Assembly (NCBI RefSeq): GCF_009709615.1
Contig: NZ_WJYA01000004.1
Location: 765,804 to 829,803 of the forward strand
Direction: 5' to 3'
Source of the DNA: Winogradskyella ouciana
GTDB taxonomy: Bacteria > Bacteroidota > Bacteroidia > Flavobacteriales > Flavobacteriaceae
Length of the DNA stretch: 64,000 bases
Shown here: positions 45,644 to 57,286 of the stretch, one piece after another
Position numbering within the stretch: the first letter of the stretch is position 1
Layout of the letters: each line of letters opens with the position of its first letter
Notes under the pieces: model-generated
Seen by the model: the letters and a program-made list of their open reading frames with translations, nothing else
What the model was told of the DNA's origin: nothing
The model's database searches: none
Position numbers and translations under genes: made by a program

Positions 45644-45662
45644 CAAATATACAAGAGAGAAG

Positions 45663-46208
45663 ATGTCAGAAAAAAAATGGTATGTTGTTAGAGCAGTAAG
45701 CGGTCAAGAGAATAAAATTAAGACCTACATAGAAAATGAAATTTCTAGGTTAGGTTTAGAGGATTTTGTTGATCAAGTATTAGTGCCTACCGAAAAAGTG
45801 ATTCAAATACGTAACGGAAAGAAAATAAACAAAGAGAAAGTTTATTTCCCAGGTTACATTATGATACAAGCCAATTTAAGTGGTGAGATACCTCACATTA
45901 TTAAATCAATTACTAATGTTATTGGTTTTTTAGGTGAGACAAAAGGAGGAGACCCTGTGCCATTAAGACAGTCTGAAGTAAATAGAATGTTAGGTAAAGT
46001 AGATGAATTGGCAATTGAAGCAGATGCTAATGTTGCAATCCCGTTTACAAAAGGAGAAACTGTAAAAGTTATCGATGGTCCTTTCAACGGATTTGATGGT
46101 ACTATCGAGAAGATAAATGAAGAAAAGCGTAAGCTAGAGGTAATGGTTAAGATTTTCGGAAGAAAAACACCATTAGAGTTAAGCTATATGCAAGTAGAAA
46201 AGTTATAA
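45663..46208 (+). CDS. nusG: Transcription termination/antitermination factor NusG
   Basis: 181 residues with the NGN domain (KWYVVRAVSGQENKIKTYIE at 5-24, then FPGYIMIQANL) and a C-terminal KOW domain (VKVIDGPFNGFDGTIEKIN). It joins RNA polymerase and couples it to Rho or to the ribosome. Confidence 0.97.
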   Translation: MSEKKWYVVRAVSGQENKIKTYIENEISRLGLEDFVDQVLVPTEKVIQIRNGKKINKEKVYFPGYIMIQANLSGEIPHIIKSITNVIGFLGETKGGDPVPLRQSEVNRMLGKVDELAIEADANVAIPFTKGETVKVIDGPFNGFDGTIEKINEEKRKLEVMVKIFGRKTPLELSYMQVEKL

Positions 46209-46228
46209 TAATTGTTACAATAAAGATA

Positions 46229-46262
46229 GCGCATGGTCTAAGCTTCCAAAATAGACAAGCGC
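46229..46262 (+). promoter_or_regulatory. Leader stem-loop upstream of rplK
   Basis: GCGC (46229-46232) and GTCTA (46236-46240) pair with TAGAC (46252-46256) and GCGC (46259-46262) in a two-part stem with small internal loops. It lies in the 69-bp nusG-rplK gap, where an L1 autoregulatory target would be expected. Confidence 0.4.
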
Positions 46263-46277
46263 ACTAAAATTTAAAAA

Positions 46278-46718
46278 ATGGCAAAAGAACTAGACAAAGT
46301 AGTTAAGTTACAAGTTCGGGGAGGTGCTGCGAATCCATCGCCACCGGTAGGACCCGCTTTAGGTGCCGCTGGAGTTAATATTATGGAGTTCTGTAAGCAA
46401 TTTAATGCTAGAACCCAAGATAGACCAGGTAAAGTATTACCTGTGGTAATTTCGGTTTTCAAAGACAAATCATTTGACTTTGTAATCAAAACTCCACCAG
46501 CAGCAGTACAATTATTAGAAGCGGCCAAAGTAAAGAAAGGATCAGGAGAACCTAACCGACGTAAAGTAGCAAAAGTAACTTGGGATCAAGTTAAAGCGAT
46601 TGCTGAAGATAAAATGCAAGATTTAAATGCATTTGAAATCGGATCAGCTATGAAAATGGTAGCTGGTACAGCAAGATCGATGGGTATCACTGTTAAAGGA
46701 GGAGAAGCTCCAAACTAA
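46278..46718 (+). CDS. rplK: 50S ribosomal protein L11
   Basis: 146 residues. It opens with [20 protein letters not shown], carries [15 protein letters not shown] and the C-terminal rRNA-binding block ending RSMGITVKG. It forms the GTPase-associated centre with L10/L12. 10 bp separate it from rplA. Confidence 0.98.
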   Translation: MAKELDKVVKLQVRGGAANPSPPVGPALGAAGVNIMEFCKQFNARTQDRPGKVLPVVISVFKDKSFDFVIKTPPAAVQLLEAAKVKKGSGEPNRRKVAKVTWDQVKAIAEDKMQDLNAFEIGSAMKMVAGTARSMGITVKGGEAPN

Positions 46719-46728
46719 ATTTTTAGAA

Positions 46729-47418
46729 ATGGCAAGATTAACAAAGAAGCAAAAAGAAGCAAGAGCAAAGGTTGATAATAACAAGCTTTACTCCGTAGAA
46801 GAAGCTTCAGCTTTACTAAAAGAAATTACATATACAAAGTTTGACGCTTCAGTAGATTTAGCAGTTAGATTAGGTGTAGATCCACGAAAAGCCAATCAAA
46901 TGGTGCGTGGAGTGGTTTCTTTACCACACGGTACAGGTAAAGACATGAAGGTTCTTGCATTAGTAACTCCAGATAAAGAAGCAGAGGCTAAAGAAGCTGG
47001 TGCTGATTATGTTGGGTTAGATGAATACTTACAGAAAATAAAAGAAGGTTGGACAGATGTTGACGTTATCGTTACTATGCCAAGCGTTATGGGTAAGTTA
47101 GGACCATTAGGTAGAGTATTAGGGCCAAGAGGTCTTATGCCAAACCCTAAGACTGGTACAGTTACTATGGACATAGGTAAGGCTGTTAGTGAAGTAAAGG
47201 CTGGTAAGATAGATTTTAAAGTTGATAAAACAGGCATTGTACACGCACCAATTGGCAAGGCATCATTTAGCACTGAAAAATTGGTTGGTAACGCAAATGA
47301 GTTATTGACAACTTTGATGAAATTGAAACCAACAGCATCTAAAGGAACATATGTAAAGAGCATTTATATGTCTAGTACAATGAGTCCAAGTATTGCAATT
47401 GACACAAAAATAGGGTAG
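46729..47418 (+). CDS. rplA: 50S ribosomal protein L1
   Basis: 229 residues with [20 protein letters not shown] and the signature [20 protein letters not shown] near 122-141. L1 forms the L1 stalk and in many bacteria represses its own operon by binding the leader mRNA. Confidence 0.98.
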   Translation: MARLTKKQKEARAKVDNNKLYSVEEASALLKEITYTKFDASVDLAVRLGVDPRKANQMVRGVVSLPHGTGKDMKVLALVTPDKEAEAKEAGADYVGLDEYLQKIKEGWTDVDVIVTMPSVMGKLGPLGRVLGPRGLMPNPKTGTVTMDIGKAVSEVKAGKIDFKVDKTGIVHAPIGKASFSTEKLVGNANELLTTLMKLKPTASKGTYVKSIYMSSTMSPSIAIDTKIG

Positions 47419-47437
47419 TAGTTAAACTTAGAATATT

Positions 47438-47959
47438 ATGACAAGAGAAGAAAAATCCGTAGTAATTGAAGAGTTGACTGCTCAATTAGCAGATAATACA
47501 AATATCTATTTAACAGATATTTCTGGATTAGATGCAGCAACAACTTCAAATTTAAGAAGAGCGTGTTTCAAGTCTAACATAAAGTTAGCTGTTGTGAAGA
47601 ATACACTTTTAGAGAAAGCAATGGAAGCATCGGACAAGGATTTCGGTGAGTTACCAACGACTTTAAAAGGTAATACATCTGTAATGTATTCTGAAACAGG
47701 TAATGCTCCGGCAAAAGTAATTAAAGAGTTTCGTAAAAAATCAGAGAAGCCTTTGTTAAAAGGTGCTTTCATTGAAGAAGCAATTTATGTTGGAGACGAT
47801 TTATTAGACACATTAGTAGATATTAAGTCTAGAGAAGAACTTATTGGCGAGATCGTTACATTATTACAATCTCCTGCTAAGAATGTTATTTCAGCACTTA
47901 AATCTAGTGGTGGAACAATCGCTGGAATTGTAAAAACATTATCCGAAAGAGAAGGATAA
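47438..47959 (+). CDS. rplJ: 50S ribosomal protein L10
   Basis: 173 residues. The N-terminal rRNA-binding part contains EELTAQLADNTNIYLTDISG and VVKNTLLEKA, followed by the helical C-terminal tail that anchors L12 dimers. Ends 59 bp before rplL. Confidence 0.97.
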   Translation: MTREEKSVVIEELTAQLADNTNIYLTDISGLDAATTSNLRRACFKSNIKLAVVKNTLLEKAMEASDKDFGELPTTLKGNTSVMYSETGNAPAKVIKEFRKKSEKPLLKGAFIEEAIYVGDDLLDTLVDIKSREELIGEIVTLLQSPAKNVISALKSSGGTIAGIVKTLSEREG

Positions 47960-48018
47960 TCACAAAGAACACAATTAAAAAATTATAATAAACACACACA
48001 GATTAAAACAATAGAAAA

Positions 48019-48396
48019 ATGGCAGATTTAAAAGATTTCGCAGAACAATTAGTTAACTTAACAGTAAAAGAAGTTAATGAATTAGCAACTATATTAAAAG
48101 ACGAGTACGGTATTGAGCCTGCTGCTGCAGCTGTAGCTGTTGCTGGTGGTGCTGCTGCAGGTGGTGGAGACGCTGCTGAAGAGCAAACTGAATTCGACGT
48201 AATATTAAAAGCAGCTGGTGGTTCTAAATTAGCAGTAGTTAAATTAGTTAAAGAATTAACTGGTTTAGGTTTAAAAGATGCTAAAGGATTAGTAGATGAC
48301 GCACCAAGCCCAATTAAAGAAGGTGTTGCAAAAGACGAAGCTGAAGCTTTAAAAACTCAGTTAGAAGAGGCAGGAGCTGAGGTTGAGCTTAAGTAA
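48019..48396 (+). CDS. rplL: 50S ribosomal protein L7/L12
   Basis: 125 residues. An N-terminal dimerisation domain, an alanine/glycine-rich hinge ([19 protein letters not shown] near 37-55) and the C-terminal factor-binding domain with [20 protein letters not shown]. Confidence 0.98.
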   Translation: MADLKDFAEQLVNLTVKEVNELATILKDEYGIEPAAAAVAVAGGAAAGGGDAAEEQTEFDVILKAAGGSKLAVVKLVKELTGLGLKDAKGLVDDAPSPIKEGVAKDEAEALKTQLEEAGAEVELK

Positions 48397-48420
48397 GCTT
48401 ACCTTAACCTACAACATATG

Positions 48421-48468
48421 GTTTAGGTCTGTCCCGAAAAAACTTCGGGATAGGACCTAAACCCTTTT
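48421..48468 (+). terminator. Attenuator-like hairpin between rplL and rpoB
   Basis: A long stem pairs 48421-48437 region (GTTTAGGTC...TCCCGAA) with 48446-48462 (TTCGGGA...GACCTAAAC), followed by CCTTTT. The short T tract suggests partial termination, as known for the rplL-rpoB attenuator in other bacteria. Confidence 0.65.
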
Positions 48469-48491
48469 GTGTATATAAACGTTATATACAC
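48469..48491. promoter_or_regulatory. Perfect palindrome upstream of rpoB
   Basis: GTGTATATAA, spacer ACG, TTATATACAC: 10-bp perfect arms, 36 bp before the rpoB ATG and 7 bp after the attenuator-like hairpin. It could be an operator, an mRNA hairpin in the rpoB leader or an RNase site. Confidence 0.5.
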
Positions 48492-48526
48492 TTTATAGTT
48501 TTTATTTAATAAAATCTCGTTCATCA

Positions 48527-51500
48527 ATGTTAGCAAAAAAGGCTGAAAGAATTAATTTCTCTTCTATTGTAAATAGAACAGATTACCCAGACTTTTTGGA
48601 TATTCAAATTAAATCCTTCCAGGATTTTTTCCAATTAGAAACAAAGTCAGAAGAAAGAGGAAATGAAGGGCTGTACAATACCTTCATGGAGAACTTCCCA
48701 ATTACAGACACACGTAATCAATTCGTATTAGAATTTTTAGATTACTTCATTGATCCGCCAAGATATACTATCGAAGAATGTATTGAAAGAGGATTAACAT
48801 ACAGTGTGCCTTTAAAAGCAAGATTGAAATTGTATTGTACGGATCCTGAGCATGAGGATTTCGAAACAATCGTTCAAGATGTATATTTAGGTACCATTCC
48901 ATATATGACACCAAGTGGTACATTTTGTATCAATGGTGCAGAACGTGTAGTTGTATCTCAATTGCACAGATCACCTGGTGTATTCTTTAGCCAGTCGTTC
49001 CATGCTAATGGAACAAAATTATATTCTGCAAGAGTTATTCCTTTTAAGGGATCTTGGATAGAATTTGCTACAGATATCAATAGCGTAATGTATGCTTATA
49101 TTGATAGAAAGAAAAAATTACCGGTTACAACACTTTTCCGTGCTATCGGATTTGAACGAGATAAAGATATTTTAGAGATTTTTGACCTTGCAGAAGAGGT
49201 GAAGGTTTCAAAATCTGGATTAAAGAAAGTTATCGGTCGTAAACTTGCTGCACGTGTGCTTAACACTTGGCACGAGGATTTCGTTGATGAAGATACTGGT
49301 GAAGTTGTATCTATTGAGCGTAACGAGATTGTATTAGATCGTGACACTATAATCGATAAGGAGAATATTGAAGAAATCCTTGAGGCTGAAGTAAAAACCA
49401 TTCTTTTACACAAAGAAAGTGCTCAGCAAGGAGATTACGCAATCATACATAACACATTACAGAAGGATCCAACAAACTCTGAAAAAGAAGCTGTTGAGCA
49501 TATCTACCGTCAATTGCGTAATGCAGAGCCGCCAGATGAGGAAACAGCTCGTGGTATAATTGACAAGTTATTCTTCTCTGACCAACGTTACTCTTTAGGT
49601 GAAGTAGGTCGTTATAGAATGAACAAAAAATTAGGATTAGATATCGGAATGGATAAGCAAGTGCTTACCAAAGAAGATATCATTACCATTATTAAATATT
49701 TAATTGAGCTTATCAACTCTAAAGCAGAGATTGATGATATCGATCACTTATCTAACCGTCGTGTACGTACAGTAGGTGAGCAGTTATCTACGCAATTTGG
49801 TGTTGGTTTGGCTCGTATGGCTCGTACTATTCGTGAGCGTATGAACGTTCGTGATAACGAAGTATTTACACCGATAGATTTAATTAACGCTAAGACATTG
49901 TCTTCGGTAATTAATTCCTTCTTCGGTACAAACCAGTTATCTCAATTTATGGATCAAACCAATCCTTTGGCGGAGATTACGCATAAGCGTCGTTTATCTG
50001 CATTAGGACCTGGTGGTTTATCGAGAGAGAGAGCAGGTTTCGAGGTACGTGATGTTCACTATACTCACTACGGACGTTTATGTCCTATTGAAACACCAGA
50101 AGGACCAAACATTGGATTAATATCTTCATTGTCTGTTTTCGCAAAGGTGAATTCAATGGGATTCATTGAAACTCCATATAGAAAAGTTGATAACGGTGTC
50201 GTTGATATTAAAAACACACCAACATATTTAAGTGCTGAGGAAGAGGAGGAGCAAATGATAGCTCAAGCAACTGTAGAGGTTGATGGCAAAGGAAAGATTC
50301 AGCATGATAAAGTAATTGCACGTCAAGAAGGTGATTTCCCTGTAATTGAGCCAACAAATGTTAATTACACAGATGTTGCACCTAACCAGATTGCATCGAT
50401 ATCGGCATCGTTGATTCCATTCTTGGAGCATGATGATGCCAACCGTGCATTGATGGGATCTAACATGATGCGTCAGGCCGTTCCACTATTGCGTCCAGAA
50501 GCACCAATCGTTGGTACAGGTTTAGAGCGTCAGGTAGCATCAGATTCTAGAGTATTGATAAATGCTGAAGGAGAAGGTGTTGTAGAATATGTTGATGCAG
50601 ATAAAATCATCATCAAATACAAGCGTACTGAGGAGGAAGCCATGGTAAGTTTCGATAGCGACACTAAAGAATATCCTTTAGTTAAGTTTAGAAAAACAAA
50701 CCAAGGAACTTCTATTAACTTAAAGCCTATCGTTGAGAAAGGTGATAAAGTTGCTAAAGGTCAAGTACTTTGCGAAGGTTATGCGACTCAAAATGGTGAA
50801 TTAGCTTTAGGTAGAAATATGAAAGTAGCCTTTATGCCTTGGAAAGGGTATAACTTTGAGGATGCGATTGTAATTTCAGAAAAAGTAGTACGTGACGATA
50901 TCTTTACATCTATCCATATCGATGAGTATTCATTAGAAGTTAGAGATACAAAGTTGGGTAATGAAGAGTTGACCAATGATATTCCTAACGTTTCTGAAGA
51001 AGCCACTAAGGATTTAGATGAACATGGTATGATTCGCATTGGTGCTGAGATCAAACCAGGCGATATCTTAATAGGTAAGATTACTCCAAAAGGTGAATCA
51101 GATCCAACTCCAGAAGAAAAATTACTGAGAGCAATTTTCGGTGATAAAGCAGGTGATGTAAAAGATGCATCTTTAAAAGCATCTCCATCACTGAATGGAG
51201 TTGTAATAGATAAAAAATTATTTGCCAGAGCAGTAAAAGATAAGAGAAAGAGAGCTCAAGATAAAGAAGATATCGAGAAATTAGAAGATGCTTACGATAA
51301 GCGTTTTGATGATTTACAGTCTATTTTAGTTGAAAAACTATTTGCTATTGTAAATGGTAAAACAGCACAAGGTATCTATAATGATCTTGGTGAGGAAATC
51401 ATTCCAAAAGGTAAAAAGTACACCTTAAAAATGTTGAATGCTGTAGATGATTACACGCACTTAACATCTGGAAAGTGGACCACTGATGATAAAACAAACG

Positions 51501-52339
51501 AACTTGTAGCAGACTTAATCCACAACTATAAGATTAAGGAAAATGACCTTCAAGGGTCATTAAGACGTGAGAAGTTTACCATCTCTGTTGGTGATGAATT
51601 ACCAGCAGGTATCATTAAGCTTGCTAAAGTTTACATCGCTAAAAAGCGAAAGCTTAAAGTAGGTGATAAGATGGCAGGTCGTCACGGTAACAAAGGTATC
51701 GTTGCACGTATCGTTCGTCAAGAGGATATGCCATTCTTGGAAGATGGAACTCCAGTAGATATCGTATTGAATCCATTAGGCGTACCATCTCGTATGAATA
51801 TTGGTCAGATTTATGAAACCGTATTGGGATGGGCTGGTAAAGATCTTGGTAAAACGTATGCAACACCAATTTTTGATGGGGCTACGCTAGACCAAATCAA
51901 TGAATATACAGATGAAGCTGGTATCCCAAGATTTGGTCATACATATCTTTATGATGGTGGTACAGGAGATCGTTTTGATCAACCGGCAACAGTTGGTGTC
52001 ATCTATATGATTAAACTGGGCCACATGATTGACGATAAGATGCACGCACGTTCTATAGGACCTTATTCATTAATTACACAACAGCCATTAGGTGGTAAAG
52101 CACAATTTGGTGGTCAGCGTTTTGGTGAGATGGAGGTTTGGGCACTTGAGGCTTATGGAGCATCAAGTACGTTACGTGAAATCTTAACTGTAAAATCAGA
52201 TGACGTTATAGGTAGAGCAAAAACTTACGAAGCTATCGTTAAGGGAGAGCCAATGCCAGAACCAGGACTACCAGAATCGTTCAACGTACTTATGCACGAA
52301 TTGAAAGGTTTAGGATTAGATATTAGATTAGAAGAATAA
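48527..52339 (+). CDS. rpoB: RNA polymerase subunit beta
   Basis: 1270 residues, full length. The rifampicin-binding region [20 protein letters not shown] through [14 protein letters not shown] (about 465-500) shows wild-type residues at the classic resistance positions (Q, D, H, S). Further landmarks are [45 protein letters not shown] and the C-terminal [20 protein letters not shown]. Transcribed with the ribosomal genes, modulated by the attenuator in front. Confidence 0.99.
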   Translation: MLAKKAERINFSSIVNRTDYPDFLDIQIKSFQDFFQLETKSEERGNEGLYNTFMENFPITDTRNQFVLEFLDYFIDPPRYTIEECIERGLTYSVPLKARLKLYCTDPEHEDFETIVQDVYLGTIPYMTPSGTFCINGAERVVVSQLHRSPGVFFSQSFHANGTKLYSARVIPFKGSWIEFATDINSVMYAYIDRKKKLPVTTLFRAIGFERDKDILEIFDLAEEVKVSKSGLKKVIGRKLAARVLNTWHEDFVDEDTGEVVSIERNEIVLDRDTIIDKENIEEILEAEVKTILLHKESAQQGDYAIIHNTLQKDPTNSEKEAVEHIYRQLRNAEPPDEETARGIIDKLFFSDQRYSLGEVGRYRMNKKLGLDIGMDKQVLTKEDIITIIKYLIELINSKAEIDDIDHLSNRRVRTVGEQLSTQFGVGLARMARTIRERMNVRDNEVFTPIDLINAKTLSSVINSFFGTNQLSQFMDQTNPLAEITHKRRLSALGPGGLSRERAGFEVRDVHYTHYGRLCPIETPEGPNIGLISSLSVFAKVNSMGFIETPYRKVDNGVVDIKNTPTYLSAEEEEEQMIAQATVEVDGKGKIQHDKVIARQEGDFPVIEPTNVNYTDVAPNQIASISASLIPFLEHDDANRALMGSNMMRQAVPLLRPEAPIVGTGLERQVASDSRVLINAEGEGVVEYVDADKIIIKYKRTEEEAMVSFDSDTKEYPLVKFRKTNQGTSINLKPIVEKGDKVAKGQVLCEGYATQNGELALGRNMKVAFMPWKGYNFEDAIVISEKVVRDDIFTSIHIDEYSLEVRDTKLGNEELTNDIPNVSEEATKDLDEHGMIRIGAEIKPGDILIGKITPKGESDPTPEEKLLRAIFGDKAGDVKDASLKASPSLNGVVIDKKLFARAVKDKRKRAQDKEDIEKLEDAYDKRFDDLQSILVEKLFAIVNGKTAQGIYNDLGEEIIPKGKKYTLKMLNAVDDYTHLTSGKWTTDDKTNELVADLIHNYKIKENDLQGSLRREKFTISVGDELPAGIIKLAKVYIAKKRKLKVGDKMAGRHGNKGIVARIVRQEDMPFLEDGTPVDIVLNPLGVPSRMNIGQIYETVLGWAGKDLGKTYATPIFDGATLDQINEYTDEAGIPRFGHTYLYDGGTGDRFDQPATVGVIYMIKLGHMIDDKMHARSIGPYSLITQQPLGGKAQFGGQRFGEMEVWALEAYGASSTLREILTVKSDDVIGRAKTYEAIVKGEPMPEPGLPESFNVLMHELKGLGLDIRLEE

Positions 52340-52349
52340 ATTAGGTCGG

Positions 52350-52427
52350 CAGTAAGCAGTCGTCAGTAGGCAGTATTATACTGCATTTTTAGAACGACTG
52401 AGGACTGCAAACTGCAAACTGAAGACT
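52350..52427. repeat. Inverted arrays of CAGTNNN heptads between rpoB and rpoC
   Basis: CAGT recurs on the plus strand at 52350, 52357, 52364 and 52371. Its complement ACTG recurs at 52397, 52404, 52411 and 52418, with a degraded unit at 52425. Both arrays have an exact 7-bp spacing and face each other. A small palindrome (GCAGTA..TACTGC) marks the inner edge at 52370-52384. The element fills nearly all of the 96-bp gap and ends 8 bp before the rpoC ATG. Confidence 0.85.
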
Positions 52428-52435
52428 ATAAAAAA

Positions 52436-55400
52436 ATGGCAAGAAGACAAGATAAGAATACAGTACAGAAGTTTAACAAAATTTCTATCGGTTTAGCATC
52501 ACCTGAATCTGTTTTAGCAGCATCTCGTGGTGAAGTATTAAAGCCAGAAACTATTAATTATCGAACTCACAAACCAGAACGTGATGGTTTGTTCTGTGAG
52601 CGTATTTTTGGTCCTGTAAAGGATTTTGAGTGTGCTTGTGGTAAATATAAAAGAATTCGCTACAAAGGTATTGTTTGTGACCGTTGTGGTGTAGAAGTAA
52701 CAGAAAAGAAAGTACGTAGAGATAGAGTAGGTCACATCAACTTAGTGGTGCCTGTTGCTCATATCTGGTATTTCCGTTCGTTACCAAACAAAATTGGTTA
52801 CTTATTAGGATTACCTTCTAAGAAATTAGATATGATCATCTATTACGAGCGTTATGTGGTTATTCAACCAGGTACTGCTGTAAATGCTGAAGGAGAACCA
52901 GTTCAAAAAATGGATTTCTTAACGGAAGAAGAATACTTAAACATTCTTGAAACACTTCCACAAGAAAACCAATATTTGGAAGATTCAGACCCAAACAAGT
53001 TTATCGCTAAAATGGGAGCTGAGTGTTTAATTGAATTATTATCTCGTATTGATTTAGATCAATTGTCATATGATTTAAGACACAAAGCAAATAATGAAAC
53101 TTCTAAGCAACGTAAAACTGAAGCATTAAAGCGTCTTCAAGTTGTTGAAGCGTTTAGAGAGTCTAACGAGAATAGAGAGAACAGACCAGAGTGGATGATC
53201 ATGAAGGCTGTGCCTGTAATTCCACCAGAATTAAGACCTTTAGTACCTTTAGATGGTGGTCGTTTTGCAACATCAGATTTAAATGATTTGTATCGTCGTG
53301 TAATTATCCGTAACAACCGTCTTAAAAGATTGGTTGAGATAAAAGCACCAGAGGTGATTTTACGTAATGAAAAGCGTATGTTACAAGAATCAGTAGATTC
53401 ATTATTTGATAACACACGTAAGTCATCAGCAGTAAAAACAGATTCTAACAGACCACTTAAATCGTTATCAGATTCACTTAAAGGTAAGCAAGGACGTTTC
53501 CGTCAGAACTTACTTGGTAAGCGTGTTGATTACTCTGCACGTTCGGTAATTGTTGTTGGACCAGAATTAAAGTTATTTGAATGTGGATTGCCAAAAAATA
53601 TGGCAGCAGAGCTTTATAAGCCTTTCATCATTAGAAAATTAATTGAAAGAGGTATTGTAAAGACAGTAAAATCTGCAAAGAAAATTATAGACAGAAAAGA
53701 GCCTGTAGTTTGGGATATCTTAGAGAATGTTCTTAAAGGACATCCAGTATTACTAAACCGTGCTCCTACATTACACAGACTTGGTATTCAGGCATTCCAG
53801 CCTAAACTTATCGAAGGTAAGGCAATCCAGTTACACCCATTAGTGTGTACTGCATTTAATGCCGATTTCGATGGTGACCAAATGGCTGTGCATTTACCGT
53901 TAGGACCAGAGGCAATTTTAGAAGCACAACTTTTAATGTTAGCTTCTCATAACATATTGAACCCAGCAAATGGTTCGCCTGTAACAGTTCCTTCTCAGGA
54001 TATGGTACTTGGTCTTTATTATATGACTAAGCTACGTAAGACTGATAAGGATTATACGGTTAAAGGTGAGGGTCTAACATTCTATTCTCCAGAAGAAGTA
54101 ACTATTGCTTACAACGAGAAAAAAGTAGACCTTAACGCTGGTATTAAAGTAAGAACTAAAGACTTCAATGAAGAGGGTGAATTAACAACTCAAATTATTG
54201 AAACAACTGTTGGTCGTGTACTTTTCAACGAAAAAGTACCTGAAGCAGCTGGATACATTAATGAGGTATTAACCAAAAAATCGTTAAGAGATATTATTGG
54301 TAATATTCTTAAAGTAACTTCTGTTCCTGAAACAGCGGAATTCTTAGATGAGATTAAGACATTAGGATATAAGTTTGCATTCCAAGGTGGATTATCATTT
54401 AGTTTAGGTGATATTATCATACCACAAGAAAAGCAAACAATGATTGATTCTGCAAACAAGCAGGTTGATGGTATTATGGGTAACTATAACATGGGACTTA
54501 TTACCAACAATGAACGTTATAACCAAGTTATTGATATTTGGACATCGACAAATGCTGAATTGACAGAATTATCCATGAAGCGTATTCGTGAGGATCAGCA
54601 AGGGTTTAACTCGGTGTTTATGATGCTAGACTCTGGTGCTCGTGGATCTAAGGAGCAGATTCGTCAGTTAACTGGTATGCGTGGTTTAATGGCTAAGCCT
54701 AAAAAATCGAATGCTGGTGGTGGCGAGATTATTGAAAACCCGATTTTATCTAACTTTAAGGAAGGACTTTCAATTTTAGAATACTTTATTTCTACTCACG
54801 GTGCTCGTAAAGGTCTTGCAGATACGGCTCTTAAAACGGCGGATGCTGGTTACTTAACGCGTCGTCTAGTAGATGTTTCACAAGATGTCATCGTTTACGA
54901 AGAGGATTGTGGTACATTAAGAGGTATTGAGGTTTCTGCACTTAAGAAAAATGAAGAAATCGTTGAAACTCTAGAAGCTAGAATAGTTGGTAGAACATCG
55001 TTAAATGATGTTTATGACCCACTAACAGAAGAGCTGATTGTTGAAGCTGGTGGACATATCAATGATGTCATCGCTAAGCGAATAGGTAATTCAGCTGTAG
55101 AATCTATTGAGGTTCGTTCGCCATTAACATGTGAGGCTAAGAAAGGTATCTGTGTAAATTGTTATGGACGTAATCTTGCTACAGGTAAGATGGTACAACG
55201 TGGTGAAGCTGTTGGTGTAGTTGCTGCACAATCTATTGGTGAACCAGGAACACAGTTAACGCTACGTACATTCCACGTAGGTGGTATTGCAGGTAACATT
55301 TCTGAAGAGAATAAATTGACTGTTAAGTTTGATGGTATTGCTGAAATAGAAGATTTAAAAACTGTTAAGTCTAAAGATAATGATGGTAACGAAGTAGATG

Positions 55401-56737
55401 TTGTAATCTCTAGAACTTCAGAACTGAAACTTGTAGATGCCAAGACAGGTATTGTTTTAAGTACCAACAATATTCCTTATGGTTCTCACATATTTGTGAA
55501 GCCAGGAGCTAAAGTGAAAAAAGGAGATGTAATCTGTCAATGGGATCCTTACAACGGTGTAATTATTTCAGAATTTGCCGGTAAGGTGAGATATGAAAAC
55601 ATTGAGCAAGGTGTAACCTATCAGGTAGAGATTGATGAACAAACAGGTTTCCAGGAGAAAGTAATTTCAGAATCTAGAAACAAGAAGTTGATTCCAACGT
55701 TATTGATTGAAGATAAGAAAGGAGAAACTATACGTTCTTACAATTTACCAGTTGGTGCACATATTATGATCGATGATGGAGATAAAATTGACATCGGTAA
55801 GATTTTAGTAAAGATTCCTCGTAAATCTGCAAAAGCAGGTGATATTACTGGTGGTCTTCCACGTGTAACGGAATTGTTTGAAGCTCGTAACCCTTCAAAT
55901 CCTGCTGTAGTTAGTGAGATTGACGGTGTGGTATCATTCGGTAAGATTAAACGAGGTAATCGTGAAATCATTATAGAGTCTAAACTAGGAGAAATAAAGA
56001 AATACTTGGTGAAATTATCTAATCAAATTCTTGTACAAGAAAATGATTATGTAAAAGCAGGTATGCCTTTATCTGATGGCTCAATAACACCTAACGATAT
56101 ATTAAACATTAAAGGCCCGTCTGCGGTTCAGCAATATTTAGTGAACGAAGTTCAAGAAGTTTATCGTTTACAAGGTGTAAAAATTAATGATAAACATTTC
56201 GAGGTAGTTGTAAGACAGATGATGCGTAAAGTTAGAATTATAGATTCTGGTGATACCATCTTCTTAGAAAATCAACTTGTACATAAATCAGATTTCATTG
56301 AAGAAAACGATAAAATTTTCGGTATGAAAGTGGTGGAAGAAGCAGGTGATTCTGAGAATTTAAAATCTGGTCAGATTATTTCTGTAAGACAACTTAGAGA
56401 TGAAAACTCAATCCTAAGAAGAGAAGATAAGAATCTTGTAACGGCTAGAGACGCACAACCTGCAACAGCTACGCCAATATTACAAGGTATTACAAGAGCG
56501 TCATTACAAACCAAATCGTTTATATCTGCGGCATCGTTCCAAGAAACAACTAAAGTTCTTAACGAAGCAGCGGTAAATGGCAAGGTAGATACTCTTGAAG
56601 GACTTAAGGAAAATGTTATTGTAGGACATAGAATACCTGCTGGTACAGGTGTTAGAGAATATGATAGCATTATTGTAGGTTCTAAAGAAGAGTTTGATGA
56701 AATGATGAAAGCTAAGGAAGAGATGAACTTTAATTAA
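52436..56737 (+). CDS. rpoC: RNA polymerase subunit beta'
   Basis: 1433 residues. N-terminal zinc site [20 protein letters not shown], catalytic [12 protein letters not shown] near 481-492 that binds the active-site Mg2+, the bridge and trigger regions with [20 protein letters not shown], and the second zinc site around [13 protein letters not shown]. The gap to rpoB holds a heptad repeat rather than a promoter, so it is probably read from upstream. Confidence 0.99.
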   Translation: MARRQDKNTVQKFNKISIGLASPESVLAASRGEVLKPETINYRTHKPERDGLFCERIFGPVKDFECACGKYKRIRYKGIVCDRCGVEVTEKKVRRDRVGHINLVVPVAHIWYFRSLPNKIGYLLGLPSKKLDMIIYYERYVVIQPGTAVNAEGEPVQKMDFLTEEEYLNILETLPQENQYLEDSDPNKFIAKMGAECLIELLSRIDLDQLSYDLRHKANNETSKQRKTEALKRLQVVEAFRESNENRENRPEWMIMKAVPVIPPELRPLVPLDGGRFATSDLNDLYRRVIIRNNRLKRLVEIKAPEVILRNEKRMLQESVDSLFDNTRKSSAVKTDSNRPLKSLSDSLKGKQGRFRQNLLGKRVDYSARSVIVVGPELKLFECGLPKNMAAELYKPFIIRKLIERGIVKTVKSAKKIIDRKEPVVWDILENVLKGHPVLLNRAPTLHRLGIQAFQPKLIEGKAIQLHPLVCTAFNADFDGDQMAVHLPLGPEAILEAQLLMLASHNILNPANGSPVTVPSQDMVLGLYYMTKLRKTDKDYTVKGEGLTFYSPEEVTIAYNEKKVDLNAGIKVRTKDFNEEGELTTQIIETTVGRVLFNEKVPEAAGYINEVLTKKSLRDIIGNILKVTSVPETAEFLDEIKTLGYKFAFQGGLSFSLGDIIIPQEKQTMIDSANKQVDGIMGNYNMGLITNNERYNQVIDIWTSTNAELTELSMKRIREDQQGFNSVFMMLDSGARGSKEQIRQLTGMRGLMAKPKKSNAGGGEIIENPILSNFKEGLSILEYFISTHGARKGLADTALKTADAGYLTRRLVDVSQDVIVYEEDCGTLRGIEVSALKKNEEIVETLEARIVGRTSLNDVYDPLTEELIVEAGGHINDVIAKRIGNSAVESIEVRSPLTCEAKKGICVNCYGRNLATGKMVQRGEAVGVVAAQSIGEPGTQLTLRTFHVGGIAGNISEENKLTVKFDGIAEIEDLKTVKSKDNDGNEVDVVISRTSELKLVDAKTGIVLSTNNIPYGSHIFVKPGAKVKKGDVICQWDPYNGVIISEFAGKVRYENIEQGVTYQVEIDEQTGFQEKVISESRNKKLIPTLLIEDKKGETIRSYNLPVGAHIMIDDGDKIDIGKILVKIPRKSAKAGDITGGLPRVTELFEARNPSNPAVVSEIDGVVSFGKIKRGNREIIIESKLGEIKKYLVKLSNQILVQENDYVKAGMPLSDGSITPNDILNIKGPSAVQQYLVNEVQEVYRLQGVKINDKHFEVVVRQMMRKVRIIDSGDTIFLENQLVHKSDFIEENDKIFGMKVVEEAGDSENLKSGQIISVRQLRDENSILRREDKNLVTARDAQPATATPILQGITRASLQTKSFISAASFQETTKVLNEAAVNGKVDTLEGLKENVIVGHRIPAGTGVREYDSIIVGSKEEFDEMMKAKEEMNFN

Positions 56738-56747
56738 AAGAGACTCT

Positions 56748-56830
56748 GACTTTACGAGCCGAAGGCGAAGTAAAGTCTGTTAGTCCAATTTATCCTGAAC
56801 TAGTTTCAGGATCTCATTAATTCAGAACTA
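56748..56830 (+). repeat. Composite hairpin repeat after rpoC
   Basis: GACTTTAC (56748-56755) pairs with GTAAAGTC (56770-56777); a second hairpin pairs TCCTGAA (56793-56799) with TTCAGGA (56805-56811). The TCCTGAACTAGTTTCAGGA type sequence resembles dispersed intergenic hairpins of flavobacteria. It may serve as a 3' stabiliser for the rpoBC mRNA. Confidence 0.5.
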
Positions 56831-56836
56831 AAATAT

Positions 56837-56873
56837 AAAAGCCTTCATTCTTTAAAGATTGAAGGCTTTTTAG
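56837..56873 (+). terminator. Intrinsic terminator of the rpoBC operon
   Basis: An 11-bp stem AAAAGCCTTCA (56837-56847) with TGAAGGCTTTT (56860-56870), extended by the inner palindrome TCTTTAAAGA, and a T-rich tail. Confidence 0.88.
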
Positions 56874-56968
56874 TTTAACTTCCCTGTTAGGTTTCAAAAA
56901 CCTGATAGGTATTAAATAAATAAAATAATAAGATTCCCATTTTCATGGGAATGAAAAATAAATTTTCA

Positions 56969-57286
56969 ATGGCAGAAGAAAAAAAGAATCCTAAAAAAGG
57001 ACAGATAAACATAGAGTTAGATGAGAAGGTAGCTGAGGGTACGTACTCTAACTTAGCTATAATCAACCATTCGGTTTCAGAATTTGTAGTTGATTTTGTA
57101 AGTATAATGCCAGGTACTCCGAAGAGTAAGGTTAAATCTCGAATTATATTAACACCACAACATGCAAAGCGCTTATTAAAAGCACTAGGAGATAATGTAA
57201 AACGTTTTGAGAAGGCCCATGGTGAAATCAAAGATTACGAGCAACCACCGATTCCCTTGAATTTCGGACCTACTGGTCAGGCATAA
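56969..57286 (+). CDS. DUF3467-family protein
   Basis: 105 residues from the ATG at 56969; an in-frame start at 56945 adds eight residues (MGMKNKFS) that are not expected. The core has INIELDEKVAEGTYSNLA and MPGTPKSKVKSRIILTP, as in DUF3467, a family of unknown function common in Bacteroidota beside RNA polymerase genes. The last 48 bp with the stop codon are duplicated 87 bp downstream in the same frame. Function unknown. Confidence 0.85.
   Translation: MAEEKKNPKKGQINIELDEKVAEGTYSNLAIINHSVSEFVVDFVSIMPGTPKSKVKSRIILTPQHAKRLLKALGDNVKRFEKAHGEIKDYEQPPIPLNFGPTGQA
57239..57286 (+). repeat. Direct repeat copy 1: 3' end of the DUF3467 gene
   Basis: 48 bp coding EQPPIPLNFGPTGQA plus stop. It matches 57326-57373 with two differences (CAG/CAA and GCA/GCG codons), both synonymous. 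Confidence 0.95.

Noticed and set aside
52350..52427. CRISPR-like array
   Set aside because: The units are 7 bp with no spacer of constant length, and no cas genes are present; this is a degenerate heptad array.
56945..56968. Upstream ATG for the DUF3467 gene
   Set aside because: It adds eight residues unlike the family start; the ATG at 56969 begins MAEEKK directly before the conserved core.
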